Source of the DNA: Aquimarina intermedia | GTDB lineage: Bacteria; Bacteroidota; Bacteroidia; Flavobacteriales; Flavobacteriaceae | DNA length: 64,000 nt | Assembly (NCBI RefSeq): GCF_008124785.1 | Contig: NZ_VNHU01000001.1 | Location: forward strand, 434,001 to 498,000 | Reading direction: 5' to 3' | Part shown: positions 9,121 through 18,139 of the stretch, one piece after another | How positions within the stretch are numbered: the first letter of the stretch is position 1 | Layout: the number at the start of each line of letters is the position of its first letter | Translations under genes and position numbers: made by a program | The notes under the pieces: model-generated | What the model saw: only the letters and a program-made list of their open reading frames with translations | Told to the model about the DNA's origin: nothing | Database searches by the model: none

Positions 9121-10589
9121 AATTTTGAAGTGATAGATTTTATAAACACAAATCCAAATCCTAAGAATAACATCATATGAAATAAAAACAAACCAAAATC
9201 CTGTAGTTTAAAAGCACTATACAGTGCAAAACCAAAGTATCCCATGAGTAGTGCTTCAATAATGGTATTTCCTGAAATATTTTTATTGATGTATTTGTTG
9301 TCTTTTAGATTATTTTTTAATGTACTTACGTTAAATTTTGGCGTTCTAATGAATTCACTTTTCTTACCTAAATGACCTTCTAGTACTGCCACAGAGTTAT
9401 GAACCGAAAACCCCATTGCAATTGAGAAAAATGTAAAAAACATTTTTATATACTCCATAAATTTCCAAAAACCTTTGCCATGAATCCTCTTAAAGGTATA
9501 CCAATAGCAGAAGAAAAATATCACGGTGCTTAAGGCAAAAAAGGCGATGACATTGAAGTACCAACTGAATAGAGGGTTACTATTTTTGATATACAAAATA
9601 GGTACGCTCAACACAGCCACTAATAAAACCAAAAGAAAAAGGCTACTATTTAATAGATGAAAAAAGCTATGCAATTTTGTTTTAAATGGCACAGTTGAAT
9701 CCTTGAGGAGTTTCCAGAATAACTTCTGAAAATTTTCGGCAGCCCCTTTGTTCCAGCGAAATTGTTGCGAACGTGCAGCACTAATAACGATCGGTAGCTC
9801 CGCCGGAGTTTCTACATCTTCAAGATATTTAAACTTCCATTTTTTCATTTGCGCACGATAGCTCAAATCTAAATCTTCGGTTAGTGTGTCTCCCTGCCAG
9901 TTACCGGCATCAAGAATACATTTTTTTCTCCATACACCGGCAGTACCATTAAAGTTGATAAAGTGATTGTTATAATTTCTCCCTACTTGCTCCATTGTAA
10001 AGTGAAAATCCAATGCGAATGCCTGAATTTTGGTTAACAGGGAATAATTACGGTTGATATGACCCCATCGGGTTTGAACGACACCAATACTTGAGTCTTT
10101 GAAAAAAGGAATGGTTCGTAGTAACCATTGTTTACCGGGCAAGAAATCAGCATCAAAGATCGCTACAAATTCACCTTTAGCTATTTTTAACCCTTCTTTA
10201 AGTGCACCCGCCTTGAAACCACTGCGATCCTCTCTGCAAATATGCTTGATATCAAGTCCTGTGGCTCTCAACATCTTTATTTGGGCAGCTGTACTTTGAA
10301 CAGATTCGTCAGTAGAGTCATCCAGAACCTGAATTTCCAACTTATCTTTTGGGTATTCTAACTGCGCTATGTTATCTAGCAAACGTTCCATTACATATAG
10401 TTCATTATAAACCGGTAACTGGATGGTAACGAATGGGATCTCTTGTGAGTTCTCAAAATTGAAAACAGGAGATTCATCCGGTTGCCTTTGCGATTTTATA
10501 TAATTAAAGAGCAGGTTGAGTTGCGTTAAACTATATAAAAAAATAATAAGTAACGCGAGGGTGTAAATTATGATAATGGCAATATCCAC
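9117..10589 (-). CDS. membrane GT2 glycosyltransferase (cellulose-synthase-like)
   Basis: The 490-residue protein has an N-terminal membrane helix, then a GT2 domain with DDSTDES, FDADFLPG, TLTEDLDLSYR and QQFRWNKG, the D, DxD, TED and Q(Q/R)xRW motifs of processive or BcsA-like enzymes. The C-terminal third has about four membrane segments. It polymerises or transfers sugars at the inner membrane. It starts on the last base of the upstream gene's stop, indicating translational coupling. Confidence 0.88.
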   Translation of the reverse strand: MDIAIIIIYTLALLIIFLYSLTQLNLLFNYIKSQRQPDESPVFNFENSQEIPFVTIQLPVYNELYVMERLLDNIAQLEYPKDKLEIQVLDDSTDESVQSTAAQIKMLRATGLDIKHICREDRSGFKAGALKEGLKIAKGEFVAIFDADFLPGKQWLLRTIPFFKDSSIGVVQTRWGHINRNYSLLTKIQAFALDFHFTMEQVGRNYNNHFINFNGTAGVWRKKCILDAGNWQGDTLTEDLDLSYRAQMKKWKFKYLEDVETPAELPIVISAARSQQFRWNKGAAENFQKLFWKLLKDSTVPFKTKLHSFFHLLNSSLFLLVLLVAVLSVPILYIKNSNPLFSWYFNVIAFFALSTVIFFFCYWYTFKRIHGKGFWKFMEYIKMFFTFFSIAMGFSVHNSVAVLEGHLGKKSEFIRTPKFNVSTLKNNLKDNKYINKNISGNTIIEALLMGYFGFALYSAFKLQDFGLFLFHMMLFLGFGFVFIKSITSKL

Positions 10590-11281
10590 TATTTGAAACT
10601 GTATTTAAAAATCCAACTTAATATCTTAATGCCTGCAAATATAGCACCTTTTACCGTTCCCGAAACTTTTGAAACTCCTATTCGATTCTTATATGGCACC
10701 TTAACTTCAGTATAGGTATATTTTTTTTTAATCGCTTTCAGTTGCATTTCTACAGTCCAACCATATGTTTTATCCTCCATTTCAAGTGCTAAAAGCTTAC
10801 TGAACTTAATAGCCCGAAACGGTCCTAAGTCAGTAAATTTGGCTCCAAAAAATAAGCGCATAAGGTTTGTTGCCAGCCAATTTCCAAAAATTTGAGGAAG
10901 AGTCATAGCTCCTTGTTCTCTCAGCTCTTTGGTTCGAGCACCAATCACTAGGTCTATGCTATCAGTAAGAATGGGGTCAATAATCTCCGTCAGATTTTCT
11001 GGGTAATCACTATAATCCCCATCCAAGAATACAATAATATCAGGTTTAATTTCTTGATTTTTTATATATTCTATACCTTTCAAACAAGCATGCCCGTATC
11101 CCATACGCGGCTCTTTTAACACGGTAGCCCCTGCTTTCTTAGCAGCTATTTCCGTATTATCTGATGAGTTGTTGCTCACCACCACTATTTCCGAAACAAA
11201 TTTGGGAATATCTCGAATAACGAGTGGTATTGCATCCTCTTCATTAAAGGCGGGAATAATAACTTTTATAATTGAATTCAT
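10589..11281 (-). CDS. GT2 polyprenyl-phosphate glycosyltransferase (DPM1-like)
   Basis: A 230-residue soluble GT-A protein with IIPAFNEEDAIPLVI at the N terminus, VVSNNSSDNTE, and FLDGDYSDYPENL as the DxD region, as in dolichol-/undecaprenyl-phosphate sugar synthases. It lacks the C-terminal membrane segments of ArnC/GtrB. As first gene of a four-gene operon it probably supplies a lipid-linked hexose to the downstream GT-C enzyme. Confidence 0.85.
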   Translation of the reverse strand: MNSIIKVIIPAFNEEDAIPLVIRDIPKFVSEIVVVSNNSSDNTEIAAKKAGATVLKEPRMGYGHACLKGIEYIKNQEIKPDIIVFLDGDYSDYPENLTEIIDPILTDSIDLVIGARTKELREQGAMTLPQIFGNWLATNLMRLFFGAKFTDLGPFRAIKFSKLLALEMEDKTYGWTVEMQLKAIKKKYTYTEVKVPYKNRIGVSKVSGTVKGAIFAGIKILSWIFKYSFK

Positions 11282-11433
11282 CTTTTATATGAACCTAAGT
11301 AGTACGTTTTTTGCTAATGGTGATTTTCAAAACTAGCGTGCAAAATAAAACGGAGCAATATCGTAAATAATATCCACTCTTGGCAACTATTCCCTAACTA
11401 ATAGGTTAAGCCTTCCAGAGATCGTGACTTACT

Positions 11434-13032
11434 TTATTTTCCTTGATTAACATAGTCCATCAAATCTACATCATTACCAAGTAGGATTTCGTTGGAATTG
11501 ATGCGTCCGTTCATACTATCATTTTCCAGTTTTAAAACTCCGCGAGGACAAACCGCCGAACAAATACCACAACCTACACAGCTGGATCGAACAATATTTT
11601 CTCCTTTTTGCGCGTATGCTCTGACATCAATTCCCATCTCACAATATGTTGAGCAATTCCCACATGATATACATTGTCCGCCATTTGTTGTAATTCTAAA
11701 CCTTGAAAACAAACGTTGTTGAAACCCTAAAATAGCAGCCATAGGACATCCGAAACGACACCAAACACGATTTCCAAAAATTGGATAAAATCCGGTTCCT
11801 ACCACTCCGGAGAAAATTGCACCGATCATAAAACCATAACTTGCACGCAATTTTTCAGCTTCAAAAAAGAATAGATTTCCATCGCTGCCAAAAAAGTGAA
11901 GCGCTAATAAGACAATGATGAGAGTGAAGTATCCAATGGCGCCATAAACGGCATCTTTTGCGAGTTCTTTACGTTTGAAAAGCATTACAAGTGCAAACAC
12001 AAGTGTAAGCAATGTTCCTACTCCAATTAAAAATAAGTCTTTTGTTAACCAATACTTTGAACTGTCGTTTCCTAGATACGAGTGTACAACCGCGGTTGTC
12101 ATTATAGTTACAAAGACTACAACACTGTGTACCACCCAACGCTCGATTTTCCAGGCAGTCTGACTTTTGTCACTCAGGTGTCTAAAAGGGTCTCCGGCAG
12201 TCTCAGCAAGACCACCGCAACCGCACACCCAGCTGCAGTACCATCGTTTACCGTATTTATAGGTGAGTATAGGAGTAATTATAAAAATAGAAGCGATACC
12301 AAAAATCAATAGGCCTGTTCCTATCGAGCCGGCGCTTATAAAACTATCCACCCTGTATTGCTCGAAGTTGTAATAATTAAGAGGCCAAATATTCTTAAGA
12401 TCGTAATACGGTAAAGAGAAGGAATCTGAATTAAGCCTGGCCATAAACTCCGGAATCAAAAAAGCAAACGCTAGTTGGAAGAACATGACAGATATGGTTC
12501 TTAGTTTTTCATATCGGTTGTGTTTATACTTTAAAAAGAACTTAAAGCCAAAAGCTAAAATCGCTATAGTATAAAGTGTGCCATACACAAACCACTGGCT
12601 TGCGGGGTTGCCACTAAGAATCTTGCTCAAGGGGTCAAACAATCCTACCAGACCGGTATTGTCACCTTCGTTACGCAATCCCAAAAACTGGGGATAAAAG
12701 TACAAAACGATATAAAATCCAGTTAATACGACGCCCAGTATCCACGCCCAAACACCACGATTTGCGATAGACTTAAACCAAACGCCATCATTTTTTATAC
12801 CTTCTGTCTTATGAGAATAGGCAGCTAAGGAGAACCAAATAATTCCGCTTGTTATTGCTGTAAGAGCGGCTGCAAGCCACATACTTTTATTGGGAAAATT
12901 ATAGTTTGTGATCGCTAAAATAAAAATGCCTAATCCGGTCAATCCTAAAACAACTGCGAATTTCTGTGAAGTGGTTAATGACTTAGGAGGATTGCCTCCT
13001 GTAAGTGATAGGTTATGTTCTGTATATTTCAT
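11434..13032 (-). CDS. NapH/RdxA-like membrane polyferredoxin
   Basis: A 532-residue protein with about ten membrane segments. It has two cysteine motifs next to membrane helices (RWYCSWVCGCGG and RVWCRFGCPMAA) and near the C terminus two 4Fe-4S sets, CISCGNCSTYCEMG and CVGCGICSAVCPRG. This layout is that of NapH/RdxA/NosR-type electron-transfer proteins. It lies 27 bases after a flavoprotein gene on the same strand, suggesting that NAD(P)H electrons enter the membrane through this pair. The electron acceptor is not encoded nearby. Confidence 0.85.
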   Translation of the reverse strand: MKYTEHNLSLTGGNPPKSLTTSQKFAVVLGLTGLGIFILAITNYNFPNKSMWLAAALTAITSGIIWFSLAAYSHKTEGIKNDGVWFKSIANRGVWAWILGVVLTGFYIVLYFYPQFLGLRNEGDNTGLVGLFDPLSKILSGNPASQWFVYGTLYTIAILAFGFKFFLKYKHNRYEKLRTISVMFFQLAFAFLIPEFMARLNSDSFSLPYYDLKNIWPLNYYNFEQYRVDSFISAGSIGTGLLIFGIASIFIITPILTYKYGKRWYCSWVCGCGGLAETAGDPFRHLSDKSQTAWKIERWVVHSVVVFVTIMTTAVVHSYLGNDSSKYWLTKDLFLIGVGTLLTLVFALVMLFKRKELAKDAVYGAIGYFTLIIVLLALHFFGSDGNLFFFEAEKLRASYGFMIGAIFSGVVGTGFYPIFGNRVWCRFGCPMAAILGFQQRLFSRFRITTNGGQCISCGNCSTYCEMGIDVRAYAQKGENIVRSSCVGCGICSAVCPRGVLKLENDSMNGRINSNEILLGNDVDLMDYVNQGK

Positions 13033-13059
13033 ACTATTGATCTAAAACGTAGATGATTG

Positions 13060-14373
13060 TTAATTTGTGTGTAAGGTATGTACGGTGTGGGATGCCTTGA
13101 ACGCTGTTTTTATTTCTGCCTCGTAGTGTGCATAGAACTCCGGGTCAAAATTAGCTTCTCTTAAGTTTTCGATGACGTAATAGACATCCTTTTTCTGAGT
13201 GAGCCAACGATCAAACACCTCGTGTCTTAAACGTATACCAAAGGTGTTGATCCCAATAAATTGTAGAGAGTCTTTGTTGTAATTAATTGTAATGCATTTA
13301 GTATCATCACTATGTCTCCAGTGAAAATGTTTTTCATGTTCTTTAGGTTTTGCAAATACCCAACCATATGTCTGATATTCAATATCCAGGAACTTTGCGC
13401 TGTTAAACCAATGTCCCGGTTTATATTTCATAGGTTTTCCACAAAGTGTTTGTGCAACTACTTCTCCCATCATTCTTCCGGTATACCAAACAGCTTCTAC
13501 AGGGTTTCTATTTCCAATAGCTGTGCGCTGCTCAGCGCAATCACCAATAGCATATATAGACGGAATATTAGTTCTTAAATGGTCATCTACCAACACACCT
13601 CGATTTGTTTCTATGTCGCTATCTTTCAGAAATTGAATATTGGGAGAAACACCGGCTGTGAGTCCCACCACAGAGCACTCAATTACTTCTTGCGTTTCTT
13701 TAATCACTACACCTTTCGCAGCACCCTGGTCATCCAATAGAATTTTATCTAGATTAGTGTTTAGGCGTAAGTCAATATGATGATTTCTGATATGACGATT
13801 GATCACTTCACTCTCACCTGCAGGAAGCACGCTATCCCAAAAATTTTTTTCACGTACTAAAAATGTGACAGGGATATCTCTGGATCTCAGCATTTCTGCC
13901 AATTCAATTCCAATCAATCCACCCCCCACAATCACTGCTCTTTTACACACGGTATTATTAGGCGCAACTTTTTCTAAGGTTTCTAAGTCTTGTTTATGAT
14001 ATAACCCAAGCACTCCCTTGCCATCCTGGCCCGGCCATCCAAATTTATTAGGCTTAGAACCAGTGGCTACGATCAGCTTATCAAATGAGAGCGTTTCTCC
14101 ATTGTCAAAAATCAACATATTTTGTGCCCCTTGAATCTGAATTACTTTACCTTGTTTGAGATTTATTTTGTTTTTCTTCCAAAACCAATTTTCGTAAGGC
14201 TGGGTGTGTTCAAATTTCATATGCCCCATATACACATACATTAGGGCTGTTCTCGAAAAAAAATACTCAGTTTCTGCAGATACCACCGTAATTTTTTTGT
14301 CAGATAGTTTTCTAATATGGCGAGCGGCAGTTATACCAGAAATTCCGTTACCTAAAATTACAATGTGTTCCAT
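13060..14373 (-). CDS. FAD/NAD(P)H pyridine-nucleotide oxidoreductase
   Basis: A 437-residue two-dinucleotide-domain flavoprotein: FAD site VILGNGISGITAARHI at the N terminus, LIVATGSKPNKFG, NAD(P) site AVIVGGGLIGIELAEMLRSR at about residue 148, and the second FAD motif IYAIGDCAEQ. It resembles rubredoxin/ferredoxin reductases and the NirB N-terminal region. There is no redox-active CxxC. It heads the pair with the polyferredoxin, which is its likely electron partner. Confidence 0.87.
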   Translation of the reverse strand: MEHIVILGNGISGITAARHIRKLSDKKITVVSAETEYFFSRTALMYVYMGHMKFEHTQPYENWFWKKNKINLKQGKVIQIQGAQNMLIFDNGETLSFDKLIVATGSKPNKFGWPGQDGKGVLGLYHKQDLETLEKVAPNNTVCKRAVIVGGGLIGIELAEMLRSRDIPVTFLVREKNFWDSVLPAGESEVINRHIRNHHIDLRLNTNLDKILLDDQGAAKGVVIKETQEVIECSVVGLTAGVSPNIQFLKDSDIETNRGVLVDDHLRTNIPSIYAIGDCAEQRTAIGNRNPVEAVWYTGRMMGEVVAQTLCGKPMKYKPGHWFNSAKFLDIEYQTYGWVFAKPKEHEKHFHWRHSDDTKCITINYNKDSLQFIGINTFGIRLRHEVFDRWLTQKKDVYYVIENLREANFDPEFYAHYEAEIKTAFKASHTVHTLHTN

Positions 14374-14671
14374 AAGTAATATAAATGTATAGTTGACCTA
14401 AAAATACGTTTCTCAAAATAATAGGTCGTTAAGAACTTTTAAAACTTAATCATTTTGTGTTATTTAGAATATTTATCAATAATGACTTGAAAACTTGAAA
14501 TGGAAAAACTATAATTATTCTGGTAAATAGTTAACTATTTTTTAAAAAATCATCAAAAAATTAACATTATCACTCTTTTTAAGTTAAACATATATCAATT
14601 GAAAAAACCTTAACGGTATCCCGTTTTGAATCGAAGTAGTTTTGTTTCATAACTAATCAAATTTTTATCGT
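14374..14671. other. Intergenic region with palindrome between divergent genes
   Basis: About 300 very AT-rich bases between the minus-strand flavoprotein and the plus-strand Pmp3 gene. It contains a perfect 16-base palindrome AAATAGTTAACTATTT at 14525-14540, a small hairpin AACGG-TATC-CCGTT at 14612-14625 and the -7 box listed separately. No coding sequence of its own is apparent. Confidence 0.5.
14637..14644 (+). promoter_or_regulatory. -7 box upstream of the Pmp3/YqaE gene
   Basis: TAGTTTTG fits TAnnTTTG exactly and sits 27 bases before the ATG at 14672. A convincing -33 element was not found at standard spacing. Confidence 0.5.
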
Positions 14672-14824
14672 ATGTCGTTATTAACCATAATATTAAACAT
14701 TTTACTACCGCCATTGGCCGTGTTCTTAAAACATGGTTTGGGTATGACTTTCTTAATCAGTGTCCTACTTACATTAATAGGTTGGTTGCCTGGAGTAATT
14801 CATGCATTTATAGTAAATGATTAG
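14672..14824 (+). CDS. Pmp3/YqaE family small membrane protein
   Basis: A 50-residue open frame (MSLLTIILNILLPPLAV... ending in HAFIVND). It has two membrane segments split by a short Lys-His-Gly loop, and the LPPLAVFLKHG and LTLIGWLPGVIHA signatures of the Pmp3/YqaE (UPF0057) family of stress-linked proteolipids. It is preceded by a -7 box, and the next gene starts 36 bases later, so it may be co-transcribed with the acidic lipoprotein. Confidence 0.85.
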   Translation: MSLLTIILNILLPPLAVFLKHGLGMTFLISVLLTLIGWLPGVIHAFIVND

Positions 14825-14860
14825 AATATTATTAATTAACTATCAAAATTCAAAACAATT

Positions 14861-15439
14861 ATGAAAAAGCAAGTATTATTATTAGCTATACTAAGTGCAA
14901 CGCTAATTAGCTGTGATGTTAATCAGAAAAAAGAAGCCAAACTTCCAGACGTTGATGTGGATATTGATGCCGAAGAGGGTCAATTGCCAACATATGATGT
15001 TGATTGGGCAGATGTAAATGTAGGAACAAAAACTAAAACCATAAAAGTGCCAAAAGTGGTAGTTGTCATGGAAGAAGAAGAAGTAGAAGTGCCATACATC
15101 GATCTGGATATGCCTAATGAAGGTGAAAAAGAAGAAATGAGTATTGTTGTCGAGACTGAAGTATCAGGCAAAGAACATGATATTGAAATTCAGGAAATTC
15201 GCGCTGATGGTAAGCGATTGTATGTTATTTCAAAATTAGAAGCTTTAGATACTGATTTGGGAGATAAAACTATGCGTATACAAGATCAGATTGAAATTAA
15301 TGCGCCTGATTTAGACATTAAACATATCATTGTAGGAGAGCGTCCTGACAGAACTTTTAATGGACAGTATACTTATGTAGGAACCATGAACGATTTTAAT
15401 GATCGTATCAAAAACGCTAAGGTAATCTATAAGCGATAA
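14861..15439 (+). CDS. Asp/Glu-rich lipoprotein of unknown function
   Basis: A 192-residue protein with a signal peptide ending in a lipobox (ATLISC, Cys19). The mature N-terminal half is strongly acidic (VDVDIDAEEG, MEEEEVEVPYIDLDMPNEGEKEE) and broken by a short Lys/Val-rich basic stretch; the C-terminal half looks like a small beta-rich domain. I do not recognise a family. It probably sits in the periplasm or outer membrane. Its neighbours are Pmp3 upstream and a strong terminator downstream. Confidence 0.8.
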   Translation: MKKQVLLLAILSATLISCDVNQKKEAKLPDVDVDIDAEEGQLPTYDVDWADVNVGTKTKTIKVPKVVVVMEEEEVEVPYIDLDMPNEGEKEEMSIVVETEVSGKEHDIEIQEIRADGKRLYVISKLEALDTDLGDKTMRIQDQIEINAPDLDIKHIIVGERPDRTFNGQYTYVGTMNDFNDRIKNAKVIYKR

Positions 15440-15471
15440 TATAGTTAATGGTTGATTTTTAGATTACTTTG

Positions 15472-15506
15472 TGGCTCTCAGATTTTTCTGAGAGCCATTT
15501 TTTTTT
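15472..15506 (+). terminator. Rho-independent terminator after the acidic lipoprotein
   Basis: A 10-bp perfect stem TGGCTCTCAG / CTGAGAGCCA with a six-base loop is followed by nine T residues. It ends the Pmp3-lipoprotein unit. Confidence 0.9.
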
Positions 15507-15533
15507 CTTTTAAAACCTCCTGATAGATCTTTG

Positions 15534-16631
15534 ATGAAATACATCTACACTTTTTTAATTCTCTTAGTTTACTTTTGTTGCACTGCTCAAAATAAATATG
15601 CTACCCGTTATTATTTTGATGCCCATTATTTCTACGGAACGATATTAGAACATAACCCTGATATTAGTCATTTGATTACACAACATCCGGAGGGAGTGGT
15701 ACTAAGTTATAACCGTAAAACTTATGGAGATAGACCATGGGAAGGATGGTACAACTATCCGGATTATGGGGTGTCTTTTATTTACCAAGACATGCAGAAT
15801 GAGTTTCTTGGGGATAATTATGGTTTGTATGGACATATGAACTTTTACTTTTTAAAAAAAAATATTCAGTTTAGGTTGGGTCAGGGAATTGCAATTACTA
15901 CGAATCCTTATGATAGAAATAGTAACTACATCAACAATGCATATGGATCTCGACTTCTTAGTTCAACATATATAAAATTGAATTATACACGGCCCTCTCT
16001 TTACAAAGGAATCGGTTTAGAGACCGGAGGCACTATAATCCATTATTCTAATGCAAGTTCAAAAGCTCCGAACAACAGTACTAATACCTTTGCCTTTACT
16101 GTAGGGCTTACGTATGATCCAAATTATACCGAAGAAAGGAGTTATATAGCCAAAGATTCAACAACCTTTAAAAATCAGTCGTTACGATTTAATCTGGCGA
16201 TATTGGCAGGCGCTAATGAAACCGATGTAATCGGATCTGGACGGTATCCTTTTGTAACCTTTTCAGGGTACGTGGATAAGCGCATTGGTCGTAAAAATGC
16301 ATTGCAACTGGGAGCAGATTTTTTTGTGTCCGAATTTTTAAAAGAATATATTAAATATAGATCAATTGCATTTCCTGAAGATGGAATTGATGGAACCGAA
16401 GACTATAAGCGGGTTGGATTGACTGCAGGGCATGAGTTATTTATAGGGGACCTTTCAGTAGTGACCCAGATAGGCTACTATGTGTATTATCCGGTGCCTT
16501 ATCAAGGAAGGTGGTACAACAGGCTGGGTCTGAAGTATTATTTTTATAAAGATATCTTTGCTAATGTAACTGTCAAATCTCATGGTGCAACGGCAGAGGG
16601 TGTGGAGTTTGGAATGGGAATACGTTTGTAA
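15534..16631 (+). CDS. PagL-like acyloxyacyl hydrolase / outer-membrane beta-barrel
   Basis: The 365-residue protein has a signal peptide (MKYIYTFLILLVYFCCTAQ) and beta-barrel-like alternation. GQGIAITTNPYDRNSNYINNAYGS and GLETGGTIIHYSNAS resemble the acyloxyacyl hydrolase (lipid A 3-O-deacylase PagL) family, in which a His-Ser pair lies near the end of the deacylase region; HYSNAS could supply it. ATG 15534 is preferred to TTG 15531. The enzyme role is likely by family but unproved, because Bacteroidota members are long and divergent. Confidence 0.65.
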   Translation: MKYIYTFLILLVYFCCTAQNKYATRYYFDAHYFYGTILEHNPDISHLITQHPEGVVLSYNRKTYGDRPWEGWYNYPDYGVSFIYQDMQNEFLGDNYGLYGHMNFYFLKKNIQFRLGQGIAITTNPYDRNSNYINNAYGSRLLSSTYIKLNYTRPSLYKGIGLETGGTIIHYSNASSKAPNNSTNTFAFTVGLTYDPNYTEERSYIAKDSTTFKNQSLRFNLAILAGANETDVIGSGRYPFVTFSGYVDKRIGRKNALQLGADFFVSEFLKEYIKYRSIAFPEDGIDGTEDYKRVGLTAGHELFIGDLSVVTQIGYYVYYPVPYQGRWYNRLGLKYYFYKDIFANVTVKSHGATAEGVEFGMGIRL

Positions 16632-16642
16632 AAAGATATAAG

Positions 16643-17395
16643 ATGGTTAGATTATTGGCAATTTTCATTGTAGTTATTATGTGTGTAGGATGCGATGCGG
16701 AAAATGCTCCCGATTGTTTTCAGGCTGCAGGTGAAACTATTAGAAAAGAATTTGTGGTTCCTGAGTATTCAAAAATTTCAGTGCTACAGCGTACGCAATT
16801 AATAGTCAAACAAGGAATTGCTCAATCCGTGGTAGTGGAAACAGGGGAAAACCTATTGGATGACATTGACGTATATGTACAGGATGGTACCTTAATTATA
16901 GATAATAAGAACGCCTGTAATTTGGTTCGTGAATATGGACTAACCAAAGTGTATGTTACACAGCAAGAGTTGTCTGAAATAAGAAATGCAAGTGGTCTCC
17001 CCGTGAGAAGTGATGGCGTGCTATCGTATGCTACACTACAACTAACATCAGAGGATTTGGAGACTGAAGATGCATTCCATAAAACAGGGGACTTTTATTT
17101 AGAACTGAAATGTGATAGTCTAAGCATTGTTACCAACGGAAAATCAAATTTTTTCTTATTAGGAGCGGTAAATGCACTAGATCTAAAGTTTATGGAAGGG
17201 GATAGCCGCTTTGAGGGTAAGGATTTGAGTGTCAATACCGCTACTATTTTTCACCGAGGTACAAATGATATATATCTAAATCCACGCAATGCTGTGACCG
17301 GTGAGCTAAGAAGCACAGGAAACTTAATTTTATTTAATACGCCCCCTGTTCTTGATGTGAAAGCCTTGTATAAGGGAAAGGTGATTAAGTTATAA
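16643..17395 (+). CDS. GIN-domain (DUF2807) lipoprotein
   Basis: A 250-residue protein with a lipobox signal (VIMCVGC, Cys17) and the 'head GIN' beta-helix pattern: IRKEFVVPEYSKISVLQRTQLIVKQG, then VYVQDGTLIIDNKNAC and repeated short beta strands. DUF2807 proteins are surface or periplasmic beta-solenoids, probably adhesin-like, of unknown molecular function. It starts 11 bases after the beta-barrel gene and converges on the arsenosugar cluster with a four-base gap. Confidence 0.82.
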   Translation: MVRLLAIFIVVIMCVGCDAENAPDCFQAAGETIRKEFVVPEYSKISVLQRTQLIVKQGIAQSVVVETGENLLDDIDVYVQDGTLIIDNKNACNLVREYGLTKVYVTQQELSEIRNASGLPVRSDGVLSYATLQLTSEDLETEDAFHKTGDFYLELKCDSLSIVTNGKSNFFLLGAVNALDLKFMEGDSRFEGKDLSVNTATIFHRGTNDIYLNPRNAVTGELRSTGNLILFNTPPVLDVKALYKGKVIKL

Positions 17396-17398
17396 ATG

Positions 17399-18118
17399 TT
17401 ACTTCACTACCTTCTTTTTATAATAAGCACAAAGCTCTTCACCAGAGGCGCCAAACCATCTTTTTATATAAATAATTAGAAAATAATACTGTAACCGCCA
17501 AACGCCATGTTCCCGATAACGGCGTGATGAGGTGACTATCCATGAAGGAATAACAGAAAACATTTTTTGATCATATAATTTGCCAATGAAATGATTATCC
17601 TCAAATACAATATAACGTTCATCGTATCCACCAATCTCTTGAAATACTTTTTTGCAAACAAATAAACTCTGATCCCCGCCTCTACAAGCTCGGTGATTTA
17701 TTTTGGTGAACCAGGCCATAAGTCCAAGCCACCAATGTTTGTGGTCAAATTTCATTCTAAAACATCCTGCTCGCTTATTGTCTTTAACGTAGGTAACGAT
17801 TGCTTCGTCAAAATGCTTTGGAGGTAAGCTATCTGCATGTAAAAAATATAAAATATCAGCTTCCGCTTTCCTAGCTCCGAAGTTCATCTGAACAGCTCTG
17901 CCTTTATTTGATCTAAAAACTTTTATTGGAAATGCGCCAATCTTTTGTGCGATGCGACGACGATCATAGTCATTTACTTTTTTGAGTGTATCATCTGTAC
18001 TTCCACCATCAATTAATAATAGCTCGTGTATCTGCGTGCCCGATACCTGATCGAGATGCTTCAAAAGCACTTTGATAGTGTTTTCTTCATTAAAAACAGG
18101 AACAATAATACTAATCAT
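17399..18118 (-). CDS. arsenosugar-type GT2 glycosyltransferase (TIGR04283-like)
   Basis: A 239-residue GT2 protein with IIVPVFNEENTIKVLL, LLIDGGSTDDT, FLHADSLPP and FRMKFDHKHWWLGLMAWFTKINHRACRGGDQSLF, the last being a strong match to the TIGR04283 group found with arsenosugar genes. It probably transfers a sugar or glycerol-type unit in arsenosugar formation; donor and acceptor are unknown. It is the last gene of the minus-strand cluster, 21 bases after the DUF547 gene. Confidence 0.85.
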   Translation of the reverse strand: MISIIVPVFNEENTIKVLLKHLDQVSGTQIHELLLIDGGSTDDTLKKVNDYDRRRIAQKIGAFPIKVFRSNKGRAVQMNFGARKAEADILYFLHADSLPPKHFDEAIVTYVKDNKRAGCFRMKFDHKHWWLGLMAWFTKINHRACRGGDQSLFVCKKVFQEIGGYDERYIVFEDNHFIGKLYDQKMFSVIPSWIVTSSRRYREHGVWRLQYYFLIIYIKRWFGASGEELCAYYKKKVVK

Positions 18119-18139
18119 TCAGTAAGACGGTTCTTAGGC

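Noticed and set aside
14980..15171. 63-residue Ser/Thr-rich minus-strand frame
   Set aside because: It is the complement of the Asp/Glu-rich codons of the lipoprotein; composition explains it.
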